The notes: generated from the letters alone by a model not told the origin. A stretch of 46,528 bases of DNA from Bacteroidota bacterium (GCA_947476825.1 CANJRV010000011.1:1-46528), one strand, 5' to 3'; counted from the stretch's first letter, positions 18,616 to 29,696 are shown. Numbers and translations: made by a program.

Positions 18616-20538
18616 ATGGCAGAAAATACTCCGCAAAATTTGTACGACGATAGTTCCATTAAATCACTGGATTGGCGTGAACATATTCGATTGCGTCCAG
18701 GTATGTATATTGGAAAATTGGGTGATGGTAGTAGCTTGGATGATGGTATATATGTGCTACTCAAGGAGGTGATTGATAATTGTATTGACGAACATACCAT
18801 GGGGCATGGTAAGCATGTGGATATTACCGTAAAGGATGGGAAAGTACGCGTACGTGATTATGGAAGAGGAATTCCTTTGGGTAGTGTGGTAAAAGTAGTG
18901 AGTCAAATAAATACCGGTGCAAAGTATGATAGCAATGTATTTCAAAAATCTGTTGGGTTAAATGGTGTTGGTACAAAGGCCGTAAATGCATTGAGTAATT
19001 CCTTCCATGTTAAAAGTTATCGAGAAGGGAAAATGAAATTGGCGGAATTTGAACAAGGGATTTTAATCAACGAACATCCAGAAGTAAATTCTACAGAAGC
19101 AAATGGAACGGAAATAGTATTTGTTCCGGATGATACTGTTTTTAAGCATTATAAATATATTGAAGAGTATATTGAAAATCAAGTTTGGAATTATTGCTAT
19201 TTGAATGCTGGCTTGGTGATTAATTTCAATGGCAAAAAATATGTGTCTAAAAATGGCTTATTGGATTTGTTGGAAAGAAAAACCAATTTAGATGAAATTC
19301 GTTATCCAATCATTCATTTGAAAGGCGACGATATTGAAATCGCTTTCACTCATAGCAATGATTATGGCGAAGAGATTTATTCTTTCGTGAATGGCCAACA
19401 TACAACACAGGGAGGTACGCACCAGCAGGCATTTAGAGAGGCGTATGTAAAAACGGTTCGCGATTTTTTTAAGAAGGATTATGATGCCAGTGATATACGT
19501 CAAAGTATTGTTGCTGCAGTTAGTATTCGAGTGGTCGAACCGGTTTTTGAAAGCCAAACCAAAACGAAATTAGGTAGCATCAATATGGATGTGAAAGGTC
19601 CGTCAGTTAAAGTCTTCTTGATGGAGTTTATGACGAAGCAGTTGGATAATTTCTTACATAGAAACCCAACTGTGGCTGATGCCTTGAAGAAGCGTATCGA
19701 ACAAACAGAGCATGAGCGCAAAGAGTTAAGCGGTATCAAAAAAATAGCCAATGAAAGAGCAAAAAAAGCGAATATTCATAACCGAAAATTGAGAGATTGT
19801 AAGGTGCATTTCGATGATGTGTTTGAAGGGAAAAATAAATTGGCAATGGAATCCAAGCGTTTAGAATCAACGATTTTTATTACCGAAGGAGATAGTGCGA
19901 GCGGGTCTATTACTAAATCAAGAAATGTAGATACACAAGCTGTTTTTAGCTTGAAAGGCAAACCCTTGAATTGCTATGGGATGAGTAAAAAAATAGTGTA
20001 TGAAAATGAAGAAATGAATCTTTTGCAACACGCTTTGAACATTGAACAAAGCATTGAGAATCTTCGGTATAATAATATTGTAATTGCTACCGATGCCGAT
20101 GTGGATGGCATGCATATTCGATTATTGGTTATGACTTTCTTTTTGCAATTTTTTCCTGATCTAGTGCGTAATGGTCATGTGTATATTTTGGAAACGCCTT
20201 TGTTTCGAGTGAGAGATAAAAAGGAAACTATTTATTGTTATAGTGAAATGGAAAAACAAAAGGCTATTCAAAAATTACATGGCAAACCTGAAATCACTCG
20301 ATTTAAAGGTTTGGGTGAAATTTCACCTGATGAATTCGGTGGATTTATTGGAGAAGACATCAAGAAAGTACCGGTACTATTGGCTGGAGAAGCCCATATT
20401 CAAAAGCTTTTGGAATATTATATGGGCAAGAATACTATGCAAAGACAGGAGTTTATCATCCAAAATTTGCGCATAGAAGTGGATAGTACGGAACCAGCTG
20501 TGTTGCCACAAACAGTTGAAGTTGAGGAACTCGTTTAA
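18616..20538 (+). CDS. DNA topoisomerase IV / gyrase-type subunit B (ParE-like)
   Basis: Bergerat ATPase motifs ([39 protein letters not shown]), TOPRIM ([23 protein letters not shown]); start at MAENTPQN, downstream of the ORF-track start 18544. Confidence 0.93.
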   Translation: MAENTPQNLYDDSSIKSLDWREHIRLRPGMYIGKLGDGSSLDDGIYVLLKEVIDNCIDEHTMGHGKHVDITVKDGKVRVRDYGRGIPLGSVVKVVSQINTGAKYDSNVFQKSVGLNGVGTKAVNALSNSFHVKSYREGKMKLAEFEQGILINEHPEVNSTEANGTEIVFVPDDTVFKHYKYIEEYIENQVWNYCYLNAGLVINFNGKKYVSKNGLLDLLERKTNLDEIRYPIIHLKGDDIEIAFTHSNDYGEEIYSFVNGQHTTQGGTHQQAFREAYVKTVRDFFKKDYDASDIRQSIVAAVSIRVVEPVFESQTKTKLGSINMDVKGPSVKVFLMEFMTKQLDNFLHRNPTVADALKKRIEQTEHERKELSGIKKIANERAKKANIHNRKLRDCKVHFDDVFEGKNKLAMESKRLESTIFITEGDSASGSITKSRNVDTQAVFSLKGKPLNCYGMSKKIVYENEEMNLLQHALNIEQSIENLRYNNIVIATDADVDGMHIRLLVMTFFLQFFPDLVRNGHVYILETPLFRVRDKKETIYCYSEMEKQKAIQKLHGKPEITRFKGLGEISPDEFGGFIGEDIKKVPVLLAGEAHIQKLLEYYMGKNTMQRQEFIIQNLRIEVDSTEPAVLPQTVEVEELV

Positions 20539-20561
20539 AAAATAATATAAATTAATTAGAC

Positions 20562-21368
20562 ATGATACATATCATAGTAGGCGATATGGCTGCTGCAAAT
20601 TTAAGCAAGGCAATGGATATAGATGAAAACCTTGTTGGCGAAATAGTCGTTCTGAAAGATACCTTAGGCATTGGTGGAATTGTTGTGGAAGAAGGGCAAA
20701 CACATGATGAAATAAGAACCGAATTCTGGCGTTTAATAAATCCACTTGCAGAATTAGTTTGTGAAGATGGAGCACGTTTACAAGCTGCTATTACCAAGGC
20801 TTTAGCAGAAGAAGAGCCTTTGTGTTTTTGGATGTCGCCATGTGTTTCAGATATGTGTGCATATTATTGGATCTTAACTTACACCAAATCACATCCTGGA
20901 TTATTGCATACGATAAATATAGTTGGATTGCCTTTCATTAATGATAAAGGTCAATTGTTTTATCCAAATAATTTTTCCCAAATTTTGCCAACAGAATTTA
21001 TAAAAACCAAGCGTTTGTTGAAAGAAATAACGATAGCCGAATATGAAACAGAAGGAGATGAATGGCAGAATTTTCAATTGCATAATACCATGGTGAGAAT
21101 ATATGATGGGGGTAAAAGTGTAAAAAGTAAAGACGAAAACTATTTTGATACTTTAATCATAAATGCCATTACAGCGGAGTTGCAAAAGGGGGCGAAAATT
21201 GTTAATGAGGCATTGAAAAAAACAACACAATCGGTCAGTAATCATTATTTGGAATGGCGTTTACGAACCTTGATTGAATCTGGTGGTTATTTTGTGCAAG
21301 GCGATTTGGCAAAAGGGTCCAAGGATTTTGAAGTCAAAATGGAAGGAAATGTTGTTGTTGCTATTTAA
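20562..21368 (+). CDS. DUF1835 domain-containing protein
   Basis: N-terminal IHIIVGDMAAANLSKAM...DTLGIGGI; DUF3658-like C-terminus. Confidence 0.72.
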   Translation: MIHIIVGDMAAANLSKAMDIDENLVGEIVVLKDTLGIGGIVVEEGQTHDEIRTEFWRLINPLAELVCEDGARLQAAITKALAEEEPLCFWMSPCVSDMCAYYWILTYTKSHPGLLHTINIVGLPFINDKGQLFYPNNFSQILPTEFIKTKRLLKEITIAEYETEGDEWQNFQLHNTMVRIYDGGKSVKSKDENYFDTLIINAITAELQKGAKIVNEALKKTTQSVSNHYLEWRLRTLIESGGYFVQGDLAKGSKDFEVKMEGNVVVAI

Positions 21369-21370
21369 TT

Positions 21371-21422
21371 GCCATTAGCTGAATTGCCATTAGCTCAATT
21401 TCCATTAGCTTTAGCTAATGGT
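21371..21422. repeat. 15-bp tandem repeat ending in a palindrome, between convergent genes
   Basis: attgCCATTAGCTga / attgCCATTAGCTca / atttCCATTAGCTttAGCTAATGG; CCATTAGCT-tt-AGCTAATGG is a perfect hairpin. Confidence 0.85.
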
Positions 21423-21879
21423 CATGAAATAATCTAGGATCGAAGTTAAAGGTTTCTGTGCCTTTTATTTTTACTTTTTTAAAATTGGGATGAGCAGGAT
21501 TTAATAAATAATTAAACTCGCCAGGTACAATGGCGCTAGGTACTTGTAAAGCTAGAAATTTATTTTTTCGAATAAATTCTGTACCTATGTTTTGCGTTGC
21601 CCCAATTCTAGGAAATTTATTCCAGTCGGTTGGAAGTGTATTTAATTTAACAGTTTGTATTGGGCTATTGTCGGGGATTTCAATGGATATCATACAATAA
21701 TCATCAGGGATTCCATCGGCATGAACATGCACTAATATTTCTACAATACTTAAAGCCTTGGATGAACTTGTATAGATTATTTTTGTTTCTTTTTGATTCC
21801 ATCTTCCTCCAATTAATGCAGCACCTGTGCCAGATAAGTCGTCCTTATATTTCTGATGACTAAGCCTATACAAAATCAT
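21415..21879 (-). CDS. RES domain toxin of a type II toxin-antitoxin system
   Basis: RLSHQKYKDDLSGTGAALIGGRWNQKETKIIYTSSSKALSIVEILVH: R...S..., GGRWN and Y-S-S-ALS-E RES-family motifs. Confidence 0.9.
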   Translation of the reverse strand: MILYRLSHQKYKDDLSGTGAALIGGRWNQKETKIIYTSSSKALSIVEILVHVHADGIPDDYCMISIEIPDNSPIQTVKLNTLPTDWNKFPRIGATQNIGTEFIRKNKFLALQVPSAIVPGEFNYLLNPAHPNFKKVKIKGTETFNFDPRLFHDH

Positions 21880-22343
21880 GCGAGTATACCATAATCAATG
21901 TTTAATAATTCTTGCATAACTATTTGAATACCTACTGAAGTAATCAGCAATTCTTTTGGTGTATGCGAGCCAAGAGCAATATTGTTATTTTGTAACCAAC
22001 GTTTAAATTTTTCTTTATTCCCAAATGTCTCTATCCCCTTTTTGATAAGTATGGTGAGTTCAATTATTTTTTCTGCGTAAATACTTTCGAAAGATTTGTT
22101 TTCTAGTTTGTAACGCAATAATGTACGATCGGTAAGGTGTAAAAAATTACTCCAATCACTTAGTGTAAATGGGCTGTCTGTAAGCACTTCGGCGAAACAA
22201 GCATAACTAATTCCTTTTTTGATTCTATCAATAATGAAGTATTGTTGGTTTGTATTTTGGTAGCCATAGGCAACAACGGGTTCTTGAACAATACTTAGAG
22301 GGGCTTCTTCGGCTTTATATTTATTTAATTTTCCCATACCCAA
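21876..22343 (-). CDS. Antitoxin, Xre/MbcA/ParS family, cognate to RES toxin
   Basis: 4-bp overlap (ATGA) with the RES gene; helical N-terminus plus C-terminal NIALGSHTPKELLITSVGIQIVMQELLNIDYGILA toxin-binding-type region. Confidence 0.88.
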   Translation of the reverse strand: MGMGKLNKYKAEEAPLSIVQEPVVAYGYQNTNQQYFIIDRIKKGISYACFAEVLTDSPFTLSDWSNFLHLTDRTLLRYKLENKSFESIYAEKIIELTILIKKGIETFGNKEKFKRWLQNNNIALGSHTPKELLITSVGIQIVMQELLNIDYGILA

Positions 22344-22364
22344 ATATAGACATTTTTCATGGAG

Positions 22365-24569
22365 TTATAGTTTTTTGTCGCCTTTAATTATTTTTTTTAA
22401 TATTTTATTTTTGCCAATATGGATTTGTACAAAATACATTCCAGCAGCTAAGGAAGACAAATCAAACGTATTATTTTTTTGTGTGACAAATGTATATTCT
22501 TTCATTTTTTGACCTAGCACATCATAGAAACGGATGATGGCATGTTGATTTCCGATATCATCTTTAAAGAGAATATGTGCGAAGTCATTGCTCGGATTTG
22601 GGAACAATTCTACCGACAAAGGCGAGATAGAAATGTCGCTTGCGGAAACAACATTCAGAACTTGTTTATAGTAAGTAAGTCCACCCATTTTATTGCCGAC
22701 TACCATTTCGAATTTTCCATCCCCATCAATATCTGCTATTGCTGGAACACTTCTTGCACTGGTTTGAATGAAAGAATAATTGGAATCCATGCGAATGAAA
22801 TTGCCATAGTTATTGGAGAAACTATCATAGCGTTCTACAGTGCCATCAATATTTCCCATCATTAAATATTCAATATTCGTATTGTCCATTTTGCTGATAA
22901 ATGGAGCGCCATAACCATGAAATTGATTGGTACTTCCAGCTTTGATATTGCCAATGGAAATTGTTTTAAGTGCCAATTTTTTTATTGCATTATTGCTGGT
23001 GTCTTCATAATAAGTAAGCGTTCCAAGTTGGTTGCCTATTAATAAATCTTGTTTGCCGTCTTGATTAAAATCATATACAACTGGCATGCTGTACTTGTTG
23101 ACGAATACATTGGGAAGACTATCTGTATACCAGTTGAATAGGGGAGAAGCCGAATTGGACAACGCCGTGTTTTTATAAACTGCCAAAGAACCTTTTGTAT
23201 TTCCCATAATTAAATCATCAATGCCATCGCCTGTCACATCTCCGAAGGTTGGAAAAATCCCTGCATAATTATGAATGCTTAAATTTAAAAAATCTTTCGT
23301 GATTAATTGGAAAGAACTATTCCCAATAGTACTGGTGTTTTTGTAATAAGCTATTTTGCTTTTTAGCAATCCTGTTTGATTATCTAAATAACCTTCAGTA
23401 CCTATAAATAAATCTTTCTTGCCATCCTTATCATAATCGAAAAAAGTTGGATAGCTGTAGGATCCGACATCTATCATATCTGGCGTAAATAAAGAGTCGT
23501 GTTGAAATACGAAGTTTGGTGCAAGGTCTGTTCCTACATTTTTATACCAAGTCACGGCATTATAATTTGCCGAACTTAAATCATCGCTATGTGCACTGAA
23601 TAATAAATCTTTGTCTCCATCATTATCTATGTCCACATGAAAAGGAGCTGGCCAATTTGGAAGTTTTAAAATATGTGCATTGTGATTATAAGTGGTATCT
23701 TGATCATTAATAATATCGGCCCCATTATTGTATAATAATTGAACATCACTAAAGGAAATATTGCCATCCAATAAGTCATAATCATTATCACCATCTATAT
23801 CTACATGCAGAATACAATTACCAGTATGTCTGCTTTTTTTATTTTCGACAGATACACCTTTGCAGGTAATTCCCATAATGACTGTTCTATAAATGTTTTG
23901 AAAAAATTTACCCCAACAATTGTCTGCATCTATTATGCGTATGCTGTCACAAGGAAGACCATTTTCTACTCGCATGTTTTTGTAATAGACTAATTTGGTA
24001 CCCAATACATCAAACCCTAAAAAATCTAAATCCCCATCCTTGTCAATATCAATAATGCTTGGAATATCGCCAGGCTGCACATAAGCATTTACAGGTCCAT
24101 TCACGCCTTGGAAAAATAAATCGCGATAAAAAGTAAATTTCAATTCGTTGCTTTGATAGTAACCTTTGTAAACTGCTATGCCATAAATACCTCTGTGAAA
24201 TAAATCAGGAATGCCATCGCAGTTGTAATCTTGTAAGCTTAAAAAGTCGTTGATGTTTGGAAAGTTTTTTTCGTAGGCTGGAGCATAACTATATTTTATT
24301 TCTGAAGTATTGCCAATATTGATAAAGGTCTTAATGAAGTGATTATTGTTGTCATAAAGTACAAGGTCTTTTTTTCCATCATTGTTTAAATCAGCATGAT
24401 TTATTTGTACTGAATTAATGCCACCACACCATGGTGAAAGGATGTTTGTGCCGTTCACATCTATAGCTGCGTCTTGAAACGATTGATATACATTTCCCTG
24501 AAACTGGGCATACGTCGATATCGGAAAAAATAAAAAGGCTAACAGACTCAGGGTGAATATTTTTTGCAT
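22365..24569 (-). CDS. FG-GAP/VCBS-repeat secreted protein with T9SS type A C-terminal sorting domain
   Basis: Repeated DxNxDGxxDL motifs; C-terminal SVELFPNPSNDFAHILF...YDVLGQKMKEY...FDLSSLAAGMYFVQI sorting domain; signal peptide. Confidence 0.92.
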   Translation of the reverse strand: MQKIFTLSLLAFLFFPISTYAQFQGNVYQSFQDAAIDVNGTNILSPWCGGINSVQINHADLNNDGKKDLVLYDNNNHFIKTFINIGNTSEIKYSYAPAYEKNFPNINDFLSLQDYNCDGIPDLFHRGIYGIAVYKGYYQSNELKFTFYRDLFFQGVNGPVNAYVQPGDIPSIIDIDKDGDLDFLGFDVLGTKLVYYKNMRVENGLPCDSIRIIDADNCWGKFFQNIYRTVIMGITCKGVSVENKKSRHTGNCILHVDIDGDNDYDLLDGNISFSDVQLLYNNGADIINDQDTTYNHNAHILKLPNWPAPFHVDIDNDGDKDLLFSAHSDDLSSANYNAVTWYKNVGTDLAPNFVFQHDSLFTPDMIDVGSYSYPTFFDYDKDGKKDLFIGTEGYLDNQTGLLKSKIAYYKNTSTIGNSSFQLITKDFLNLSIHNYAGIFPTFGDVTGDGIDDLIMGNTKGSLAVYKNTALSNSASPLFNWYTDSLPNVFVNKYSMPVVYDFNQDGKQDLLIGNQLGTLTYYEDTSNNAIKKLALKTISIGNIKAGSTNQFHGYGAPFISKMDNTNIEYLMMGNIDGTVERYDSFSNNYGNFIRMDSNYSFIQTSARSVPAIADIDGDGKFEMVVGNKMGGLTYYKQVLNVVSASDISISPLSVELFPNPSNDFAHILFKDDIGNQHAIIRFYDVLGQKMKEYTFVTQKNNTFDLSSLAAGMYFVQIHIGKNKILKKIIKGDKKL

Positions 24570-24632
24570 GTGTAATTGGGCTTTGGATGAAATCGAATAA
24601 AGACGTTTGTTCGTATAGTAAAGTTGGCGGTT

Positions 24633-25898
24633 TTATCGAACCACCATTTGAATAGTTTGCCTTGTTTTTTGTTCCAATAATACCGTTCTATTTTTCAATT
24701 CTTCCTGTAAAATATCCTCAGTATAATGGCGAACAGTAAATAAGAATAGGTCTTCATTTCGTTTGACTACATACTCTTTTTGTAAAACCGCAAGTAGCTC
24801 TTCCAATAGTTCAAGATCACTGTCTATACAGGCTACAAAGCTGATGGCTGCATTTTGTATCAAATTAATTTTTATTTTACAAGAAGCAAATAAGTTATAG
24901 ATATTACTCAAATTATTTTCTGTGATAAAGGAATAATCTTTGGTCGTTACTTGCAATAAAATTTGTTTTCGCTTCAATACCAAAATAGGCGGATAAGCAA
25001 TGGCTTTCGTTGTATTGTGTATGATAGTGCCAGGTAAACTAGGATCTAAAAAGCACTTCACATACAATGGAATGTCCTTGCTGAATAAAGGTTTTATGGT
25101 TTTTGGGTGAATGACTTGTGCGCCATAAAATGCCATTTCAATCACTTCGTGAAAAGTGATTTCTGGAATGGCAATGGTATTCGGAAATTGTTTGGGATCT
25201 GCATTCAGTAAACTAGGTACATCCTTCCATATGGTGACACTATTGGCGTTGAGCATATTGGCAAAAATCGCAGCGGTATAATCACTTCCTTCTCTACCCA
25301 AAGTTACAGTATGGTTTTCGTCGGTGCAACCTATATAGCCTTGTGTAATAATTATTTCATGTTGTAAAAAAGCTTCTCCAATATAACGATGCGCATGCTG
25401 TTCTGTTTCTTCCCAATGTATATTCGCATCTCTATAGTTGTGATCTGTTTTGAGAATATCGCGGACGTCCAACCATTGTATGGATAAGCCAATTTTCTGC
25501 AGATAGGCGGCTATCAAAGTGGTCGACAATAGCTCGCCTATACTCACCACTTGGTCATAATAATAATTAAAACTGCGTACTGGGGTTTCAGCCAATATCC
25601 ATTCAATTTCTGTATAAAATTCTTTTAGTTTTTGGATGGCTGCTGATGCTTCATCGCCTAATAATTCTTGTGCATAGTCATTGTGGTTTTTTTCTAATGC
25701 TTGAAATAGGGTAGTTGCTAAGCTTATATCCCCATTAAAATACGCACGAACAATTTCTTCCAAAGCATTAGTCGTTTTGCCCTTCGCAGAAACAATCACT
25801 AATAATTTTTCATCCTGATGTTGTTCTATAATCTGTGCTACATGCAGCGCTCGCTCTACTGTTTCAATAGAAGCTCCTCCAAATTTGAATACTTTCAT
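24633..25898 (-). CDS. Aspartate kinase
   Basis: KVFKFGGASIETVERALHVA, TLGREGSDYTAAIFANMLNA, WKDVPSLLNADPKQFPN; start taken at MKVFKFGG. Confidence 0.9.
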   Translation of the reverse strand: MKVFKFGGASIETVERALHVAQIIEQHQDEKLLVIVSAKGKTTNALEEIVRAYFNGDISLATTLFQALEKNHNDYAQELLGDEASAAIQKLKEFYTEIEWILAETPVRSFNYYYDQVVSIGELLSTTLIAAYLQKIGLSIQWLDVRDILKTDHNYRDANIHWEETEQHAHRYIGEAFLQHEIIITQGYIGCTDENHTVTLGREGSDYTAAIFANMLNANSVTIWKDVPSLLNADPKQFPNTIAIPEITFHEVIEMAFYGAQVIHPKTIKPLFSKDIPLYVKCFLDPSLPGTIIHNTTKAIAYPPILVLKRKQILLQVTTKDYSFITENNLSNIYNLFASCKIKINLIQNAAISFVACIDSDLELLEELLAVLQKEYVVKRNEDLFLFTVRHYTEDILQEELKNRTVLLEQKTRQTIQMVVR

Positions 25899-26101
25899 AA
25901 CGCACAAATATAAGATGTGTTCAGGCTAATTGTATCAGGTGAGAAGCTAATTGCGGTTCTGAAGAATCGCCCTTTCACGATAATCCAATTTTAGTTTTGA
26001 CCCTTCTGTGTTTTTTTGCTTTATTTGTAACTTAAATGCCAGCGGCTTTGTTGGTTTGGCATCTATACATTTATTTCACAAAAATTGTAATTCGATAAAC
26101 A

Positions 26102-28183
26102 TTGAATTTTTCATTATCCTATCCCGCTGGGTTTGTCTTGATTTGTCTTGCAGTAGGCTTCCTCTACAGCCTTTTTTTATACTGGAAAAAGAAAAGTCAT
26201 TACCCAAGTTCATTACAATATTATCTGGTATTTTTCTTTCGTTTTGCGGTGGTGAGTTTGCTATCCTTTTTTTTACTTTCACCCATACTTACCTATTTAA
26301 AAAATAAAGAAGAGAAACCGACTATCGTGTTCATGCAAGATAATTCGGCCTCAGAAAAATTTGCATTTAAGAAAATAGACAGCATCGCCTATAGAAAAAA
26401 TGTAGCGGCTTTGATCGCTGATTTAGAAAAGGATTATAACGTTAAGGAATATTCGTATGGTTCCACCTTGACCGATACGGTGAAGCATGCATATAATGAA
26501 AACAGTACGGATTTGTCTTCTGCTTTAGAAATGATAATGACGACCTTAGAGAATAAAAATCTTGGTGGAATTATTTTAGCTGGTGATGGCATTTACAATA
26601 AAGGAAGTTCGCCACTCAATTTGAATTATCCTTTTCAAGGTACCATGTACACAATTGGTTTGGGTGATACTACTATTCAACGAGATGCTTTGGTAGCGCG
26701 TGTTTTCGCCAATAAGGTGGTATACCTCGGCGATCAATTTGCTATACGAAGTGATGTTGCAGCGTATGCATGTAAAGGCGAAAATTTGAACGTTAGTATT
26801 TTTAGTCACCAAGATAAACGTGTCATTGCTTCGCAAAATATGAATGCAAACAGCGATCATTTCTCAAAGGCAATTGAAACCATCATCGACACAAAAGTGG
26901 CTGGCGTGCAGCATTTTACCATCACCATCAGCAAAGTAATTGGCGAACAAAATATTGCAAATAATACACAGGAAGTTTATGTGGAAGTAATAGACAGTAA
27001 AGAAAATGTATTGATTGTTGCGAATGCACCACATCCAGATGTGTTTGCATTGAAAGAAGCATTGAGTAAAAATAAAAATTATAAAGTAGATGTTGCCTCT
27101 GCCGATAAAATGAATAAGCCAGTTGGCGATTACAACTTGATTATTTTACACAATATTCCTTCCGCAAATTACAATGGCAATAGCATTATTGAACAAGCAC
27201 AAAAGCAAGGAATTTCACTTTGGTATATTACTGGTACGCAGACTGCCATTCCATTATTGAATAAGATACAAACTTGTTTGCAAATCAGTACGCGTGGATT
27301 TAACCCCAATGAAGTACAGGCCATGTTGAATAAAGAGTTTTCTTATTTTACCATAAATCCAAATGCGGATTTAAATAATTTGCCACCACTATCAACGCCG
27401 TTCGGCGATTTTACAGCAGGGCCAAATACGCAAACTTTACTCATGCAAAAAGTAGGCAGTGTTGCCACCAATTATCCATTGTGGGTTGTACAACAAAATG
27501 CGAATAGTCGAGTTGGTGTATTGGCTGGAGAAGGTATCTGGCGTTGGCGTTTATATGATTATTACCAACATAAAAATCAGGATATAGTTGATGATTTTAT
27601 TCTCAAAACAGCGCAGTATTTATCTGTCAAACATGACAAGCGACAGTTCAGAACCGTATTGCCTAAAAGTGTTTTTACAGAAAGTGAAACGGTCAGTTTT
27701 GATGCCGAGCTATACAATGAAAATTATGAATTGATAAATACGCCAGATGTTACATTAAATATCGTAGATGAGGCGAATAAGAAAAGTACTTTTAGTATGA
27801 ATAAAGATGGTAATTCTTATTCTTTTAATGCTGGTAATTTAGCAGCTGGGAAATATACCTATACAAGCAGTACTGCCTTTAATGGTAAGACTTATACTGC
27901 GAATGGTACATTTACGATTGTTGCACAAAATATTGAGGAAGTGAATACCACAGCAGATTTTGGCTTGCTCAATCAATTGGCAAAAAATTATGGCGGTGAA
28001 TTTGTCTTTCCAAATCAAGTCATGAGTTTGCGAGATAAAATTAGAAACAACCAACATATCAAGACCGTCTTGCATTCGACAGTCAACAATGATCCATTAA
28101 TCAATTGGAAATGGTTGTTCGCATTGCTTATCCTCCTACTTTCTGCAGAGTGGTTTATTAGAAAGCGAAGTGGGAATTACTAG
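26102..28183 (+). CDS. Membrane-anchored VWA-like domain protein
   Basis: Two N-terminal TM segments, PTIVFMQDNSASEKF (MIDAS-like DxSxS), C-terminal TM segment; TTG start by the ORF track. Confidence 0.65.
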   Translation: MNFSLSYPAGFVLICLAVGFLYSLFLYWKKKSHYPSSLQYYLVFFFRFAVVSLLSFFLLSPILTYLKNKEEKPTIVFMQDNSASEKFAFKKIDSIAYRKNVAALIADLEKDYNVKEYSYGSTLTDTVKHAYNENSTDLSSALEMIMTTLENKNLGGIILAGDGIYNKGSSPLNLNYPFQGTMYTIGLGDTTIQRDALVARVFANKVVYLGDQFAIRSDVAAYACKGENLNVSIFSHQDKRVIASQNMNANSDHFSKAIETIIDTKVAGVQHFTITISKVIGEQNIANNTQEVYVEVIDSKENVLIVANAPHPDVFALKEALSKNKNYKVDVASADKMNKPVGDYNLIILHNIPSANYNGNSIIEQAQKQGISLWYITGTQTAIPLLNKIQTCLQISTRGFNPNEVQAMLNKEFSYFTINPNADLNNLPPLSTPFGDFTAGPNTQTLLMQKVGSVATNYPLWVVQQNANSRVGVLAGEGIWRWRLYDYYQHKNQDIVDDFILKTAQYLSVKHDKRQFRTVLPKSVFTESETVSFDAELYNENYELINTPDVTLNIVDEANKKSTFSMNKDGNSYSFNAGNLAAGKYTYTSSTAFNGKTYTANGTFTIVAQNIEEVNTTADFGLLNQLAKNYGGEFVFPNQVMSLRDKIRNNQHIKTVLHSTVNNDPLINWKWLFALLILLLSAEWFIRKRSGNY

Positions 28184-28297
28184 TAGTGAGTAGTGAGAAG
28201 AAAGTCGAAAGTAAAAAGGCATAAGTCGTAAGTAATTAGGAATGAGAAGTTAGTCCTTAGTATTTGGATTTTGTATTCGGAATTTTATTTCTTATCT

Positions 28298-28360
28298 CCG
28301 CAGATGTGTCCTCTGCACTCATCTTGTATGCGAGTATAATGTTTGTGAGGCACTCTGCGG
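28298..28360. repeat. ~60-bp palindromic dispersed repeat, copy 2
   Basis: CCGCAGATGTGTCCTCT...GTGAGGCACTCTGCGG; followed by GTTACGTACA. Confidence 0.8.
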
Positions 28361-28490
28361 GTTACGTACAGCATTCGTAGATAATGAAGGGAATAAGGAA
28401 GTGTATTTTTTTGTTGTCGAAGGGGGAAGTACACTTGAACTTTTGTGGCGTTGGCACCATTGATCAAGGAATCTTTATTCAGCATAATCT

Positions 28491-28552
28491 CCGCTTTGTG
28501 TCCACTGCAGTAATCTTGTCTATCAATAATAAGTTAGTGAGGCATACTGCGG
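28491..28552. repeat. ~60-bp palindromic dispersed repeat, copy 3
   Basis: CCGCTTTGTGTCCACTGC...GTGAGGCATACTGCGG; also followed by GTTACGTACA, as in copy 2. Confidence 0.8.
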
Positions 28553-28581
28553 GTTACGTACAACAGAGTTCGAGCAAATAC

Positions 28582-29199
28582 CTACAGCTTATTCAACAAT
28601 CCAATCAATTGATCCTTCTCTATTTTCTCATAAAATATTTTTTTGAGCTTATGCTGTTTGTTATAAATCATGATTTGCGGCATAATATAATTTGGCATAA
28701 AATGGTTTAGAATAAATTGTTGCTCAGCCGCGCAAACATGGAAATTCGGAAATTGTCCAGCGTTCGTATTCGTAATAAATGCACCAAGATCATTAAAGTT
28801 GCTAGTAAAAGTGACAAAGAAAATAGTCGTGTTTTGCAATGAGTCCATTTTGGAAACTACATCCTTTGCCGCATTGATACAATGATCGCAAGTAGGATTA
28901 AAAAGAGCAAATATGACGGACTGGTTTTTTGGAATATCTTTTTCGGTCAAGAAAATTTTGGCTGGCGTCACAAATTGAAAACTCGGTAATAAAGAATTGA
29001 TTTTCGCTTCATCATGTGTCTTTTGTCCTTCTGTGCCTGGCACTTGTTTAGGTGTATTGTGTTCAACGGCTTTGCTAGTTGTAACTTTTTTTGCTTTGCT
29101 AGTTGCTTTATGTTGTGCTTGAACGAAAGCTGGTGTCAATAGCAAAAAACAAACATAGATTAATTGTCTCGTTGTAAATCTGTTGCAATATGGTTTCAT
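28582..29199 (-). CDS. Thioredoxin-fold/redoxin family protein, exported
   Basis: Signal-peptide-like N-terminus; SVIFALFNPTCDHCINAAKDV (CxxC) thioredoxin-like motif. Confidence 0.78.
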   Translation of the reverse strand: MKPYCNRFTTRQLIYVCFLLLTPAFVQAQHKATSKAKKVTTSKAVEHNTPKQVPGTEGQKTHDEAKINSLLPSFQFVTPAKIFLTEKDIPKNQSVIFALFNPTCDHCINAAKDVVSKMDSLQNTTIFFVTFTSNFNDLGAFITNTNAGQFPNFHVCAAEQQFILNHFMPNYIMPQIMIYNKQHKLKKIFYEKIEKDQLIGLLNKL

Positions 29200-29486
29200 T
29201 TGTAAGTCTTGTTTTTTATTGTTTTATTTTATACAAACACGAAAAGTGTTGTTTTAAAATGGAATGCCGAAGATAAAAAACAAAATCGATTTGTGTGAAA
29301 TGGATGATTGTTTCTTTCTCGATTCTAACGAGAATTTTGAGGAGTGGTATTGTGGGATGGCAACTTGTGTTTTTTAAAATATGTATTCATAACTAAAACT
29401 GCAAACGAATTTATTTTAGCCTATGATTATTTAAATAATTTCAATAGATTTGGTTTTGGAAATCTATTGTTGTGAATGAATGTTAG

Positions 29487-29607
29487 AATCACGGATAAGG
29501 ATGATTACACGGATGCCACGGATAAAACGGCGCTTTAAAGGACTTCGGTGATGAAACTTTATTTTGTCCCATCTGTGCCATCTTCTTTATCCTTCTCATC
29601 CGTGATT
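29487..29607. repeat. 121-bp hairpin repeat, copy A
   Basis: Left arm AATCACGGATAAGGATGATTACACGGATGCCACGGAT, loop with GCGCTTTAAAGGACTTC, right arm CATCTGTGCCATCTTCTTTATCCTTCTCATCCGTGATT. Confidence 0.9.
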
Positions 29608-29632
29608 TAGACCAATTTTGAAAGCAGGTTAG

Positions 29633-29669
29633 AGTCATAGATGAAGACGATTGAATGGATTGCAGAGAT
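29633..29669. repeat. Degenerate left arm upstream of the GxxExxY gene
   Basis: AGTCATAGATGAAGACGATTGAATGGATTGCAGAGAT matches the copy B left arm at 25/37 positions without gaps. Confidence 0.6.
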
Positions 29670-29696
29670 TTACATGTTAAAATGAAATAAAGAAAA

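Noticed and set aside
20901-21083. Antisense ORFs within the DUF1835 gene
   Set aside because: Nested in a coherent plus-strand CDS.
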